From positions 186,001 through 250,000 of the forward strand of contig BRON01000001.1 in the NCBI GenBank assembly GCA_024345305.1: a DNA stretch of 64,000 nucleotides, in the 5' to 3' direction. The translations under genes and the position numbers were made by a program. This stretch comes from Mrakia gelida (lineage: Eukaryota > Basidiomycota > Tremellomycetes > Cystofilobasidiales > Mrakiaceae). This document shows, piece after piece, positions 22,031 through 33,423 of this stretch (positions are counted from its first letter, which is position 1; each line of letters opens with the position of its first letter). The notes beneath the pieces are model-generated. The model was not told where the DNA came from. It made no database searches and was given only the letters and a program-made list of their open reading frames with translations.

Positions 22031-25000
22031 ATGGTGACTCTGGCTTCTTCCCTAGAGAGCATCTCGCTCAGCAACCAACCCTCAGATCCTGTAAGTCTCA
22101 TAGGGGGACAGGGAAGGGGAGGGGTTGATCAAACAAATTCACCTCCGTCCGTCGGGTTGGGGCTTCCGTCTCCTCCTCTTCTCGTTGCTGATTCTCCTCC
22201 CTCCTCCCTTCCTTCCAATCCTCGTTCCTCCAGCTCTCAGCAGCCGAACCCACACCCGAACGACGATCATCAGCGGACTCTACTCTTACAGCTCACGCTG
22301 CTCCTCCCTCCATCCCACCTCCCCCTCCTCCTCCCGCGGACTCGAAAGCGGCCTGCCTCTCGTGCGAGCTCCCTCCCTCGTTGATGCAGTTCTTCCCTCA
22401 ACCTTCCTTCCCAGCAACCTCCTCTCTCTCACCCAACGACTGGCTGGATCTATACTCAAAGGGGGAATGGGATCGTCAGTCGACTTTTCCTTGTACTCCT
22501 CGAAGGAAGCTCGTTCGGAGGTGAACGTTCCAAAACGAGGAAGCTGACCTTCCCTTCCCTCCCCCTCCCCTTCCTTCTTGTTCTTCGCTCTCTCAAGCTA
22601 CTGTCATCCCACCTCGCTTAGCCTCACCCTCTCGCAGAGACTCCTCTTCAACCTCCTCCATCTTCACTTCCCCAGGACTGGGAGAGAAGCTCCTTCCCTC
22701 GGGAGGAAGTAGCTCGTTGACCTCCCCGCTCGAGTCCTCAGCGCTCACTTCGTCGGGACCTTTGGAGACCGAGGCTCATACCTACTTCAAGGAAGGTTAG
22801 TACCTTTTCTATTTGATTCTCTCTCCATCGGTGCAGGGGTAGGAAGGAACAGCTCGCGTTTGGGGGGCCGCGTGAGCTCGAAACATGAAGCTCACCACCT
22901 CCTTCCCTCCCTTCCTCCCTTCCTTTCTTTCTTGTTCGACGCGACCTCTCACAGGCTGGCTCCCTGCACCACCACCTGAGAACGAGGAAGGTCGTCGGAA
23001 GGCTCTCTACCGCTCCAAGATCCTCCAGTCAGCTTCGTTCAAGGTCCTCGACAAGGTCGTCCGACTCGCTCAGAAGATGTTCGGTGTTAAAACAGTGTTG
23101 ATCATGATGGCGTGAGTACTCTCGCTCCAATCCATGTAAAACGAGCTGCGCTGGGGAAGAGGAGGGTAGGGGAGGAGGAATGGCTCATCGTCGAGGTGGA
23201 GACGGAGCTCACCAACGCTTTCCCTCTCCTTCTTCCTTCGTCAGCGAGAAGGACACCTTCCCCGTTCTGGCAGCTCACGGATTCGAGTCAGATGGGCCTG
23301 GACCTCGTGGACCTTCGCTCTGTGCTCATACGATTCTGCAGCAGTGAGTTCCTTCTAGCGTCGTACCGAACCAGACTCGAGCTGACCTTCGTCGTCGCGT
23401 CTTCCTCCCAGAACCACCAAGCCATTCGTCATCCTGGACACACACGAAGATTGGCGGTTCAAGAACCATCCGTACGTTGTCGGAGGGAAATTCTTCAGGT
23501 TCTACGGTAAGTTTACACGCGTGGTTTGTCGCCTTCGAGAACGACGCTCTCTCGCGACTGATCGAGCTTCCCGTCTCCCTCTCTGTCCCGTTTCCTCTTT
23601 CTCCCTTGCTCAGCTGGAACGGCTCTCAAGTCGGAGGATGGATTCAGCTTAGGGAGCTTGTGCGTGATTGACGATCAACCGAGGACCTCCTTTTCGGAGA
23701 CGGAGAGCGAAGATCTGGAGGATCTGGGACTGCTGGTGATGAGGGAGATTGAGTTGTATACTGTGAGTCCACTCCTCTTTGGGCCAAGATACACCTCTCG
23801 ACGAGCTCTGGTAGCTTCCGTCGCAGAACAATGGACTTCGTCGCGTCTAATCGAAGCTCGAGCGCTGACTCTCGATCTCTCTCAGGCTCGTCAAGAGGTC
23901 CTTCAACGAACGCTCACCGCCGAGTCAGTTGATCGTCTTAGCAGGGAGACGCTTTTGATGACCGACGTGGACTTCCCCAAGGTGAGTTCGTCGCGCTTTG
24001 GCGAAACGAGCTTGTCTTCGAGGCTGAGGCTGATTCGTGTCGTTCCCTCCTCCAGGTCTCCACCCGAGCTGCCCTCCACGTTCACGACGCTCTGACGATC
24101 GACGGATGTGCTGTCTACGATCTCTCCAACTTCGAGTACTCCTCGGACCCATCAACGGAATCGGGGCTCTATCGTCTCCACCTCGACGGAGGAACGCTCT
24201 TCAGCACCTCTTCGGACGATCCCACCGATGTGCCAGTTCAAGAAGCCGTCCTCGCCCTTCTCGGATCGTCGGAGCATCCAGACGACGACTCGGTACCGAC
24301 TCTATCCAGTTTCTCGACAGAGGACTCCCTCGGAATCAGTCGTTTCTTGGAGAACGGAGGACAGACCTTCGACGCGTCGACCATCCCCTCCTGGTTTCGC
24401 TCCCCTTTACCCTCGGGAGTCACCTCGATGTACCTCCTCCCCATCTTCAGTATCGACAAGTCTCCCATCGCCCTCATCGCCGCGTTCTCGAGAGACGAAC
24501 GGTTCGAGTTCACGCCTGGACATCGGACGTACCTCGATCAAGTCGCTCAGATCATCACGTCGTCGTTCCTTCGGCGGCAGCTGCTGCAGAGTGACCGAGC
24601 GAAGCAGGTCTTTGTTGGGAATATCAGTCACGAGTTGAGGAGTGAGTACCGTGTCTCGTCGCTGGCTCTTCGAGTTCACTCCTTTTCGAGACGCGACGCT
24701 GACTCCTCTCTCCTATTCTTCCTCCTCTACCGCAGCTCCTCTACACGTCATCCAGGGTCACTGCGAGCTGCTAGCTGAGACTCCACTGTCTTCGGAACAG
24801 CAACGCTGCTTGAGGTCAATTCACTCGTCGTGCCAGGTTCGTCTCTCGTCGCAACGCCTCCTCCCCGAGTCTTTCTTCGTCACTCACTCCTTCCTGTTCT
24901 TCCCTTCTACAGAGCCTCTCGGAGACCGTCAACCACGTCCTCGAGTTTTCAAAAACTGCTGCCGCTCAGGCCGCCAACCCTGGAGCAGACGACTCGGCGT

Positions 25001-26982
25001 CGTCGAGCGACATGAGGGAGTGAGTATCTTTTCGCCCCTTCTCTTCGCTTGTTCGAACGAAGTCTGACACCTTCTTCCTTCGTCGTTAAGATTGGACCTC
25101 GGCCAGTTCATCGAGGAATGCATCGACGAAGTCGAACTTGGTTCGCGACCTTCGTTCTCGCGATCCTCCGCCAGCAGCCGAACTTTCACTCCCTCGCCGT
25201 CGCTCAACCTCGAGCCAGGTCTGGAAACCATCATAGATATCGAGCCTCGCCTCTCGGTAAGCCCTCATTTCCAAACCTCGACCGCAATTCGGATCTCGAC
25301 GTCGTTTTGCTGACGAGTCTTCGCTTTACCTTCGCATCCAGGGATGGCTCGTCCGAGTCGATCGAGCAGGTCTGCGACGGGTCCTCTCGAACCTCTTCTC
25401 GAACTCGAAAAAGTACACCACCTCCGGATCCATCGTCATCAGTCTTCGAGAGGTCGCTCCCCTCACACCACCCTCGCCAGCGTCTGCGTCCTTTGTCAAG
25501 GTCGAGATCTCGGTCGCCGACTCGGGGAAGGGGATTTCGAAGGCCTTCCAGAAGCAGCTCTTCCTTCCCTTCTCACAGGAAGACGTGTTACAACCTGGAG
25601 CAGGACTGGGTACGCGACCATCCTCGTTTTCGACGTTTCGTCGCTCTCGGCGTTCTGACTCGTTTTCCTCTTCCGTTTTCCTCTTCGCTCTCGCTCGCTG
25701 TTGTACAGGTCTCGCCATGGCACGATCCGTAGTTCATTCGATGAAGGGTCAGATCGTCATCAACTCGGAGAAGGACGTCGGAACGAAGGTGAGTTCCAGT
25801 TCTCTTCGACCTTTTCTCCCTCGCTTCCTGACCTCAACCTCCCTCTCGTTCGCGTCAGGTCATCGTCACCCTCAACCTGGAACAACTCCCATCGACGTCG
25901 ACTCTCCCAACTCCCTTCGGAAGCGATCAGGTCGTCGACTTCGTAGGAGTCCCCGGGAGCGATCCAGCTCTCGCCGCTTCGAAATCGAGGAAGGAGGATC
26001 GTCTCCGTCTTTGGAGTTTCAAGGTCCCCTCTCCCTCTCCCTCGTCAGCCTCCTCGCTCGATCCCTCCTCCGACCACATCGCCATCGTCGACGAATCGGA
26101 ATCCCATCTTTCAACCCTCCCATCTCGAGTCATCATCCTCACCTCCGGTCAGCACCAGCAACCCGACTCGACCCCAGCCGGACGCGTCTTCCTTCGCAAA
26201 CCTCTCGGTCCCATCAAGCTCGAGATCGCTCTTCGAACCCTCCTCCGCCTCCACGACCCTCTTCCACCTCCCTCGTCTCCGATCGAATCCTCCCCTCTCT
26301 CGGTCGCCATCTCGTCGTCGTCCTCCCTCACTTTGACAGTATCGGATCCCCTCCCTCCACCACCTCCTCTTCATCCTCCCACTACCCCGAGGCGTGCCTC
26401 CACCTACCCTCGGATCCAGGACCCCGAGGTGAAGCCGTTCAAGGTCCTCATCGTGGACGACAACAGTATGAATCGGAGGGTGCTTTGGCAGTTTTTGAAG
26501 AAGAAGGTGAGCTGGCGTCCTCGGTTCGAATCGGTTTCTCGTCCTCCGTTCGTCTTCGCTGACCTTACCTCCTTTTCTTGCTCGATTTCGACAGGGCTGT
26601 ACTCTCTTCGAGGCCGAGAACGGCCAGCTCGGCTCGGACACGTTCAAGGAGCATATAGAGGAACCTTTCGAGTGAGTTCAACACCTCCGTCTTTCGTCTC
26701 ACTTCGACGACGAAACCTGACGCGTCTTTCCCTCTCCCATTGCTTTGCCTCAGCTTCGTCCTCCTCGATCTCCAGATGCCCGTGATGGACGGATTCGACT
26801 CGTGTCGACTGATGAGGTCGGAAGAGACGACCTCCCGCTCGACCATCCTCGCTCTCACGGGACTGTCGTCGTCGGAGGACAAGAAGCTCGCATTCGAAGT
26901 TGGAATGGACGACTACCTCGTGAAACCTGTTTCGCTCAAAGGTCTATGGACTCTTCTTCTCTCTTACGTTGAATCTTGCTAG
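22031..26982 (+). CDS. Hybrid histidine kinase with GAF domain and C-terminal receiver
   Basis: Two-component sensor that autophosphorylates and passes phosphate through its receiver to a phosphotransfer protein (HOG-type relay in fungi). The start MVTLASSLESISLSNQ joins in frame to exon 2. A disordered region of about 190 residues is followed by a GAF-like domain (SFKVLDKVVRLAQKMFGVKTVLIMMAEKD to SLGSLCVIDD), then a linker, the H-box VFVGNISHELRTPLH, HATPase blocks VLSNLFSNSKKYT, VADSGKGI and GAGLGLAMARSVV, a degenerate receiver-like stretch, and a true receiver (VLIVDDNSMNRRVL, phospho-Asp in VLLDLQMPVMDG, LALTG, VKPVS). No transmembrane segment was seen, so probably cytoplasmic. Seventeen exons: 22031-22090, 22234-22474, 22598-22795, 22955-23111, 23245-23343, 23412-23506, 23614-23762, 23886-23981, 24056-24641, 24736-24836, 24913-25019, 25091-25256, 25342-25609, 25709-25788, 25859-26506, 26595-26671 and 26754-26982. 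Confidence 0.93.
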
Positions 26983-27690
26983 ATATCCTCCGTCTCCTCC
27001 ATGCACCCTCTCTCCCCTCCCTCCATCTTTCACGACCCAAACGATCACTCATGTCCCTCTGCTCCTCTCCTCCCTCCTGTTGTAACTTCCATATCTACTT
27101 AGACTTCGCTCGCACATCTTAAATTGCTCAGCTATCTGCTTCGCTACATACACACACGCCTGTCTCCTCGTCTCCGTCTCTCAGTAATTCATGACGGTGA
27201 AGGATTTAGATTGAACGGCCTCTCGTCGAAGGCGGGAGAGAAGAGAGTTCTAATCGAACGACGAGGTTTAGCCGGTCCTCTCCTCCTTCCCTCCTCCCTC
27301 TACTGCCAGCTGCATCCCACTACCAGGAAAGTCTTCTCAGCGCATGGTCGGCCTCCTCCTCGACTCCAGCGAAGAAGAACGAAGAAAAGAGAAGGGCAGA
27401 AGGCTGAAGATTTGGACGGAAGAAGTCGCGGGTGTTTCCTTATCCCTCGACGCGTCAGAGGTAAAAGACAACGCGTCAACAAAATAAACATCCGAGGACT
27501 GAGCCTGTTTCTTGACATTCTAAAGCCTGCGAAAGCTGAGCTCAAAGCTTCGACTCTTGGCCCGTCTCTTCTTCTTCTCTCTCCCCAACCACATCAACGT
27601 CCTCCTTCGCTCAACCCAATCCCTCCTCTCCCAAACCCAACCCGAACCTTCTTCTCCTTCACGTCTTCCCTCCTCCCTCCTTCGACCGCC
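26983..27690. other. Intergenic region with no supported gene
   Basis: Contains the 3' end of the histidine kinase transcript and the promoter/leader of the 76-aa gene. A GACGCGTC palindrome lies at 27449-27456, and a GAGCTC block (~27538) precedes a CT-rich leader. Confidence 0.45.
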
Positions 27691-28182
27691 ATGTTCATCA
27701 ACCAAACCGCTCCTCCCAACCTCGCCTTCCCTGCTCTTCAGCCCTCCGAGGCTATGGAACTTGAAGCTTTCGATAGTGAGTCCTCTCTTCGTTCTTTCCC
27801 TCTCTCCCACCCTCTCGCTCTCGCTCCATCCGTCCGTCGCGGACGAGTCCTCGATGGTTTGAACCGAAACGGCGAGCTCACACCACCTCCTCTGCTTCTC
27901 ACTCTCCCCCTCAGACTACACCCAAATGATGGCCGTCTATCACACCAACCTCTGGCTCAACGCTAAGCTCATGGTCGCTCGAGCTCAGCAGAATGCCGTC
28001 GAGGAAAAGCGAATCGTGAGTCTCGTTCCCTCGAAGCTTACTCGAACGCTCCTCCCCTCCCCCTCTCTCTCTCTCTCTCTGTCTCTCTCGTGCTGACTCT
28101 GTCTCCTCTCTCTCGTTTCCTTTGTTCTCTCTTCTAGATGGATTCCCTCACCCAAACCATGGCTGCCACTCAGCTCCCTTGA
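27691..28182 (+). CDS. Small conserved-looking protein of 76 residues, function unknown
   Basis: Three exons, 27691-27775, 27915-28015 and 28138-28182, splice cleanly (231 nt including TGA). The product begins MFINQTAPPNLAFPALQPSE, continues NYTQMMAVYHTNLWLNAKLMVARAQQ and ends MDSLTQTMAATQLP. The middle is amphipathic helix-like. There is no signal peptide, membrane segment or recognised domain. The clean GT-AG structure with the ATG right after a pyrimidine-rich leader supports a real gene. The second intron carries a CT dinucleotide run around 28063-28090. Confidence 0.65.
28063..28090. repeat. CT/TC dinucleotide microsatellite in an intron
   Basis: A run of CT repeats inside the second intron of the 76-aa gene. 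It could act simply as an extended polypyrimidine tract. Confidence 0.8.
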
Positions 28183-28468
28183 TCGATCCGCTTAGCTATC
28201 ACCCCATCCAATCCATTCGTCGACTCCGCTCACCTCGCCTCTTCTCGGTCCTCCCTCTCACGTCCTTTACGTTTCACACCACTGTATCTTTTAGCCAGCA
28301 TCGACCATCACCCCTGCTTGTACTATTTAGACTTAGCATCTATCTTCCCCTCTATATGTATGACTGCGCTTTCAGAATCGTCGCTCCCGAACGAAAGACG
28401 AATGAAGATTCGCACGAAGTGCTCATCGTCCATCGAAACAACAAGCTGGCTAGGTATCGTAGCTGTGT

Positions 28469-31082
28469 CTAAGCAGGGTAAAGAGCAGGGAGTTGCCTCG
28501 AGATGATCATGTTCTGGATCTGGGTAGTTCCTTCGTAGAGCTGTGTGCGGGAACAAACGAGCGACGACGGTCAGCCCTCGAGCTCTTCGCGATCCAAGGA
28601 AGAGAGAGGGAGGGATGGGACGTACCTGGAAGATCTTGGCGTCTCTGGAAGGTTGACGACAAGACGACGACGAGGAGTGGGAGAGACAAAAATGGAAGGA
28701 AAGAGATGGGGAAGGGAGAAAGAGAGTCAGCCAAGGGAAACGAAGACGCGTCGTCGCGTTGAGTTCTAATCGAGAGAAGGTGAGTTGCGAGTAGAGGCAG
28801 GACGAACCGCTGAATGATGCATAGAGACCCGGAACAAGAAGAAGTGAATCAGCTCGATCGTCGATAACGAGGAAGAAAGAGAGCGAGGGAACGAGGTCGA
28901 AGGTGGAAAAGAGAGGGGACGAACGTAGAGCTTCTCGACTGGGTACTCGGTGTTGAATCCAGCACCTCCGAAGATCTGCGAGTGATCCAAGAGAAAATGG
29001 GTCAGATTCTCGTCGAGTCGTAGTTCGTTCTTCAAGTGAGGGGACACGGGGAGGACGACTCACCTGAACCGCCGAGTTCGCGTTATCCACCGCCGTCTTC
29101 GAAGCCAACGCCTTCGCCATCGACGCGTAGTAGGTGTTCCTATCTCCCGAATCCTTGAGCCAAGCAGACTTCCAAACCAGAGCTCGCGAAGCCTCGACGG
29201 CGACGGCCATGTCAGCGAGGAGAGTCCCGACGGCTTGATGCTGGATGATGGGCTTTCCCATTGTCTGGAGACGCAAAGCAAGACGTGAACCTAGTCAGCG
29301 GTTGCGAGCTCGAGACAGAGAGAAGGAGATATTGGACCCACGCTCCTACCCTGAGCGTACATCACGGCCTCCTCGAGAGCTCGTTGAGCGAGACCGACGG
29401 CAGCTGAGGCGACGAGAGGTCGAGTGATGTCGAAAGCTCCCATGGCGGTCTTGAATCCTCCTCCGGGGGCTCCGAGGACGTTCTCGTCGGCTGAGAAACA
29501 AAGAGAAAGGAGAAGAGGAAGAGAGGGGAAAGGAGTTCAGACTCGAACGCGGCCATGACTTCGAAACGGGCAAGCGTTTTGGCTCTCAGAACTCACGGAC
29601 AAAGACGTCGGTGAAGCTGATCATTCGAGTGTCCGAGCATCGTTGTCCTAAAACACACCGAAAGGAAGTCGTAGAGGAGGTCAGGTCCCGAGTGGAGAGA
29701 GGAAACGAGAGGGCGAGATAGTGAGACGCGTCGCGAAGTCAGGACTCACCCATGTTGATCTCCTTCTTCCCGACTTCGATTCCCACCGAATCAGCGTCGA
29801 CAACGAATCCAGTCATTCCCTTGGTGGCCGCGACGTTCGAGTCGGTTTTAGCGAGGACGAAGAACCACGAGGCGACTCCTGGAGAAAAGAGAAGCAGACG
29901 AGAGGTCGTGTATCAGCGCCTGAGGTTTCGAGATGAGAGGAGAGCTGAGGGACGTGACCAACCTCCGTTAGTGATCCTGAGATACGAAAGGAGGGCGGAG
30001 TCGCCAGAAGATCAGTTCTCGAACTTCTCAGAGATCGGGATGCGGGATCGAGGGAAGGACGAAAGACGAGGATGAAGACGCTCCAGACTCACCACATCTT
30101 ACTCCCACTCAACCTCCACCCACCCTCAACCTTCACCGCCTTGGTCTTGAGTCCCGCAACGTCCGATCCAGCTCCAGGTTCGGTGACACAGTAAGCAGCG
30201 ATGATGGGTTTGGCGTCTCCCTCCAACGGACGAGTCATGGGCTCCAGGTACTTGAGCTTGGTTTCGTGCGAAGCAGAGACGAGAAGAGGAGCGATGGCCA
30301 ATCCGTTGGCTTCCATGGCCTGAAGGGCGTGGCGCGAACGAACCAGAGGTCAGCGAAAGGGAAAGAAAAGCGCAAAGGAAAGGAAGAAGCGGAGGGAGGT
30401 TGAGCTCTCACCGTCTGAACTCCTGTACATCCCCAGGCGACCTCTTCCGAGATCAACGAGCACTCCATCAGACCGAGCCCAGGTCCTCCGTACTCCTCTG
30501 GGATGTGAGTGTTGAGGAGACCGAGATCGTGAGCTTGTCGCATCAGAGCCCAGGGGTATTTCTTCGAGCAAAGGAAGAGAGGGGAGGGAGGAGGAGGAGG
30601 AGGCGAGAGGTCAGCTGGGAAGGTCCCTCGTTGCTGTATGCAAGGGTCCTTTGCGATGGATGAAGCTCACCATCGTTCGATCGAGATCAGCAGCAGCAGG
30701 AGCGATCTGTTCCCTTGCGAACTTTCGAGCGAGCTCTGTAAGAAAGAGAGGCGAGAAAAGAAGGGTGTGAGCTCGAGCTCAAGTCGACGTCGGCCCACCT
30801 CGCCGGCTCTCTGTCTCCGAATGAGGATGCTGCTGGCTCACCTTGGATGCCTTGTTGATCCTCGCTGAGTCCGAAGCTGGCTGTGAAGATGAAGACGAAG
30901 TAAAATCAGCTCCGATCTCGATCTGGGGAGGTGGAGAACGAAGGCAAGGGGGGAGGAGGGGGAGAGAGGGAGGGAGGGAACTGACGACCTGAGCTCGATT
31001 GAAGGGAACTGGTGGAAGCGAAGCATCGTCGAGAGAGCGTAGAGGTAGCTTTGGGCAGTCGAAGGGAGAGGGCTGACTTCAT
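28469..31082 (-). CDS. Acyl-CoA dehydrogenase, mitochondrial, medium-chain (ACADM) type
   Basis: FAD enzyme introducing the alpha-beta double bond in fatty acyl-CoA, passing electrons to ETF. The N-terminus [20 protein letters not shown] is Arg/Ser-rich without acids, a mitochondrial presequence. It is followed by [39 protein letters not shown] (FAD/substrate loop), [39 protein letters not shown] and [17 protein letters not shown]. The catalytic base is the Glu in [13 protein letters not shown], at the position used by MCAD, IBD and SCAD rather than the IVD/LCAD position. The protein ends [10 protein letters not shown], stop 28471-28469. About ten or more small exons on the minus strand. Convergent with the 76-aa gene. 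Confidence 0.92.
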
Positions 31083-31614
31083 AGCGATGCGATAAGGACG
31101 GAAAGTGAGGGATGGGGGAAAGGGGAAGGAAGGGAAGGGACGGAAGGTGGGAGGAGGAGGAGGCTTCCGGCAAGGGCGAAATGAAGAAGCCGAGCTGGAG
31201 GGATCGATGACTTTGAGATCTCATGTGAAGAGGTTGGGAAAGATTTTTTTACGGTCGTTGAGACCGAGGAAAAGCAAAGGTGACGGTGTTCCTGACGCTC
31301 GAAGAAAATTGACCGAGTCGGGCGAAAACACGCGAAGCGAAGGGAAGCTCGAGAGGAGGAGGAGGAGGGCTGAAGACTCGCGTCGCCGTTTTCGCTCTCT
31401 CGTAGACTTGTCAGGATTACTCTGCGTTTCGCATATACGATTTCAGCTTCGAGAGTACCCAGATCCCAGATGAGAAGGTTTACTCGCTGCTGGGGAAGAA
31501 GGACGAAAAGGAAAAGTCCATGGCAGATCGATCTGAAGAAGTCCAAACGAAAGTAGAGAGATAGATAGAGAGACGAGGGCAGTGTACAAAAAACGTCGAG
31601 TCTACGAAAGAAGC
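31083..31614. other. Intergenic region (promoter of acyl-CoA dehydrogenase, 3' side of protease gene)
   Basis: No gene supported on either strand. It contains the upstream region of the acyl-CoA dehydrogenase (minus strand) and the downstream region of the metalloprotease. Confidence 0.45.
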
Positions 31615-33423
31615 CTACGCTGGAGTGTTGTAGATTCCCCTCCAGACCTCCGTGAAGTACTGCATCCGAGCGACTGAACGGAACGAAACGAAAAGGGCGA
31701 GAGAACGGTCGGAGGTCAGCGAAAGCTTGCTCGCGAGCAGTCGAAGTCGTCAAGTAGTAGGAGACGAGAGTCGAACTCACTCTGTCCTAAGGTGAAGAAG
31801 GCGCTTTTGGGGTCGATGGAGTAGTCCTGTTGAGAAGCAGCAACGTCAGCTGAACTGTTTCGTTCGAAGGAAGAGGCGACGCGTCGGGAGGCGAAGACTC
31901 ACCATGTGCTAGAGAGAGCGAGAAAGAAGAAGAGACGTGGTTAGTCCCGTCGCAAGAATATATGAGGAGGGTTCAGGAAGGGGTTCACGTTGTAGATGGG
32001 GTCGATTCCAGGCTCAAGAGGGCAGGTGTCCCGTCCGATTCGTGTGGTTGGGTCGGTGGAAGCTGCACTCGCCTCGACCTTCGTTTGAAGACAAAAGAGA
32101 GAGAGAGATGCATTAGCGAGTCGAGCTGACTGAGTGAGAAGATGAGATTTCGATACTCACTGGGGTATCAGCGACTCCATCTCCGTCGGCGGGATCGCAT
32201 CCTTCTGCGAAAACCGAAACCGAAAAACGAGACGCGTCGAAACGGTCAGCGCTGCTTTGCTTTGCTTTGCCCTTCGCTCCGAGCCAAATCAGCTCACCGA
32301 CGGTATTGAACGTGTGAGGAAGACCAAGCGAGTGGCCCATCTCGTGAACCATGACCATCCCGTTGCCGGCTGAAGTGGCGTACCATGAGTCCTGAGCGAA
32401 GAGAAAGAAAAAGGAAAGCCGACGCACGAGACGCGACTTGTCAGCTCAGCTCAGCGAGTCGAGTTCAGATCGAGTTTGGGACTCACAACTCCAGTCTCCG
32501 GGAAAGTCCAGTACCTCACGACGATCCCATCTCCCGCTGGATCGTTGATGTAGTCGGAGGGGTACCTCGTCCATCCCATCCTTCGAGGACCGTCCTCCGA
32601 CATGCCAACTGATCTCGCCTGGTCCGTGATCGACGTGGATCTGCTTCTTCATGGCGACATCGAGGTTGTTGGCGAGCATGCTTTTTTTTGGAAAAGAGAC
32701 GAGGGAGAGAAAGGGGGTCAGCCAGAGATCGAGAGCGAATTCGACGCGAACGGGAAGAAGCTTGAAACGGGTTAAAAGAGGATGAGAAAAGTACTTACTC
32801 GCCGTTAGTCAAATCAACCCCATTGAACCACTCCTCGTTCCCCCAGTACTGGTAGGTCTCGCGTCTGAACTGGATCCCCGTCGAAGCGAACGCTCGGTTC
32901 AAGACTTCGATTTGTGCGTCGATGCTTTGAAGAGGGAGGTAGCCTCCTTCCGCCGCTGGAAGTCGAAAGGAAAGAGACGTCAGCACGTAGTCTAGCTCTT
33001 TCGATCCATCTTCGGCGAGTGGATGCAAGAGGGAGAGAGAGAGGACTCACTGTAGTTGGCGTGAACGAGATGGAAATGCAGAGGGACGATCTTGGTTTCG
33101 AACGACTGGGAGACCTCGAGGAGGGAGTAGATCCAGTTTGAGTAGTCTTCGTACCCGTCTCTCTTGCTTAGATGAGCTCCTTCTCGAACAGCTGCGTCAC
33201 TGGGGTGGAAAAAGGGAGAGCGAGGGTCAGCGTTTGAAGCGTCGTTCGCGAAACGACGATAAACTCACAGCCGTTCCCTCCTCTCCGCAACCCCATTCCC
33301 GCAAGAGAAGCTGGCTGGCGGCGTTGAGGTCGAGTCGAGATCTCTTTTGAGTGGGCTGGCGATGGAAGATGAAGAAGAGAAGAGGACGAAGAGGAGGGAG
33401 AGGAGAGTGGTGAGGCAGAGCAT
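31615..33423 (-). CDS. Secreted M43 (pappalysin-type) zinc metalloprotease, with apparent frame break
   Basis: Extracellular protease like fungal MEP1. The signal peptide MLCLTTLLSLLFVLFSSSSS precedes a Lys-Arg pro-region. Then come VPLHFHLVHANY, VLNRAFASTGIQFRRE, WGNEEWFNG and MKKQIHV. The zinc motif VMVHEMGHSLGLPHTF matches HExxHxxGxxH, followed by GDGVADTPV, CPLEPGIDPIYNHMDYS (Met-turn M-D-Y-S) and FTLGQVARMQYF. Several exons splice in frame, but within the exon at about 32500-32687 the entering frame (MLANNLDVAMKKQ...ISWHVGG) and the exiting frame (RMGWTRYPSDYINDP...TFPETG) differ by +1, with no plausible intron between. This may be a true frameshift (pseudogene), a sequence error or a cryptic splice. 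Stop at 31617-31615. Confidence 0.85.

Noticed and set aside
28063..28090. CT microsatellite as part of a mobile element
   Set aside because: No terminal repeats, target duplication or coding remnants; it lies within an ordinary intron.
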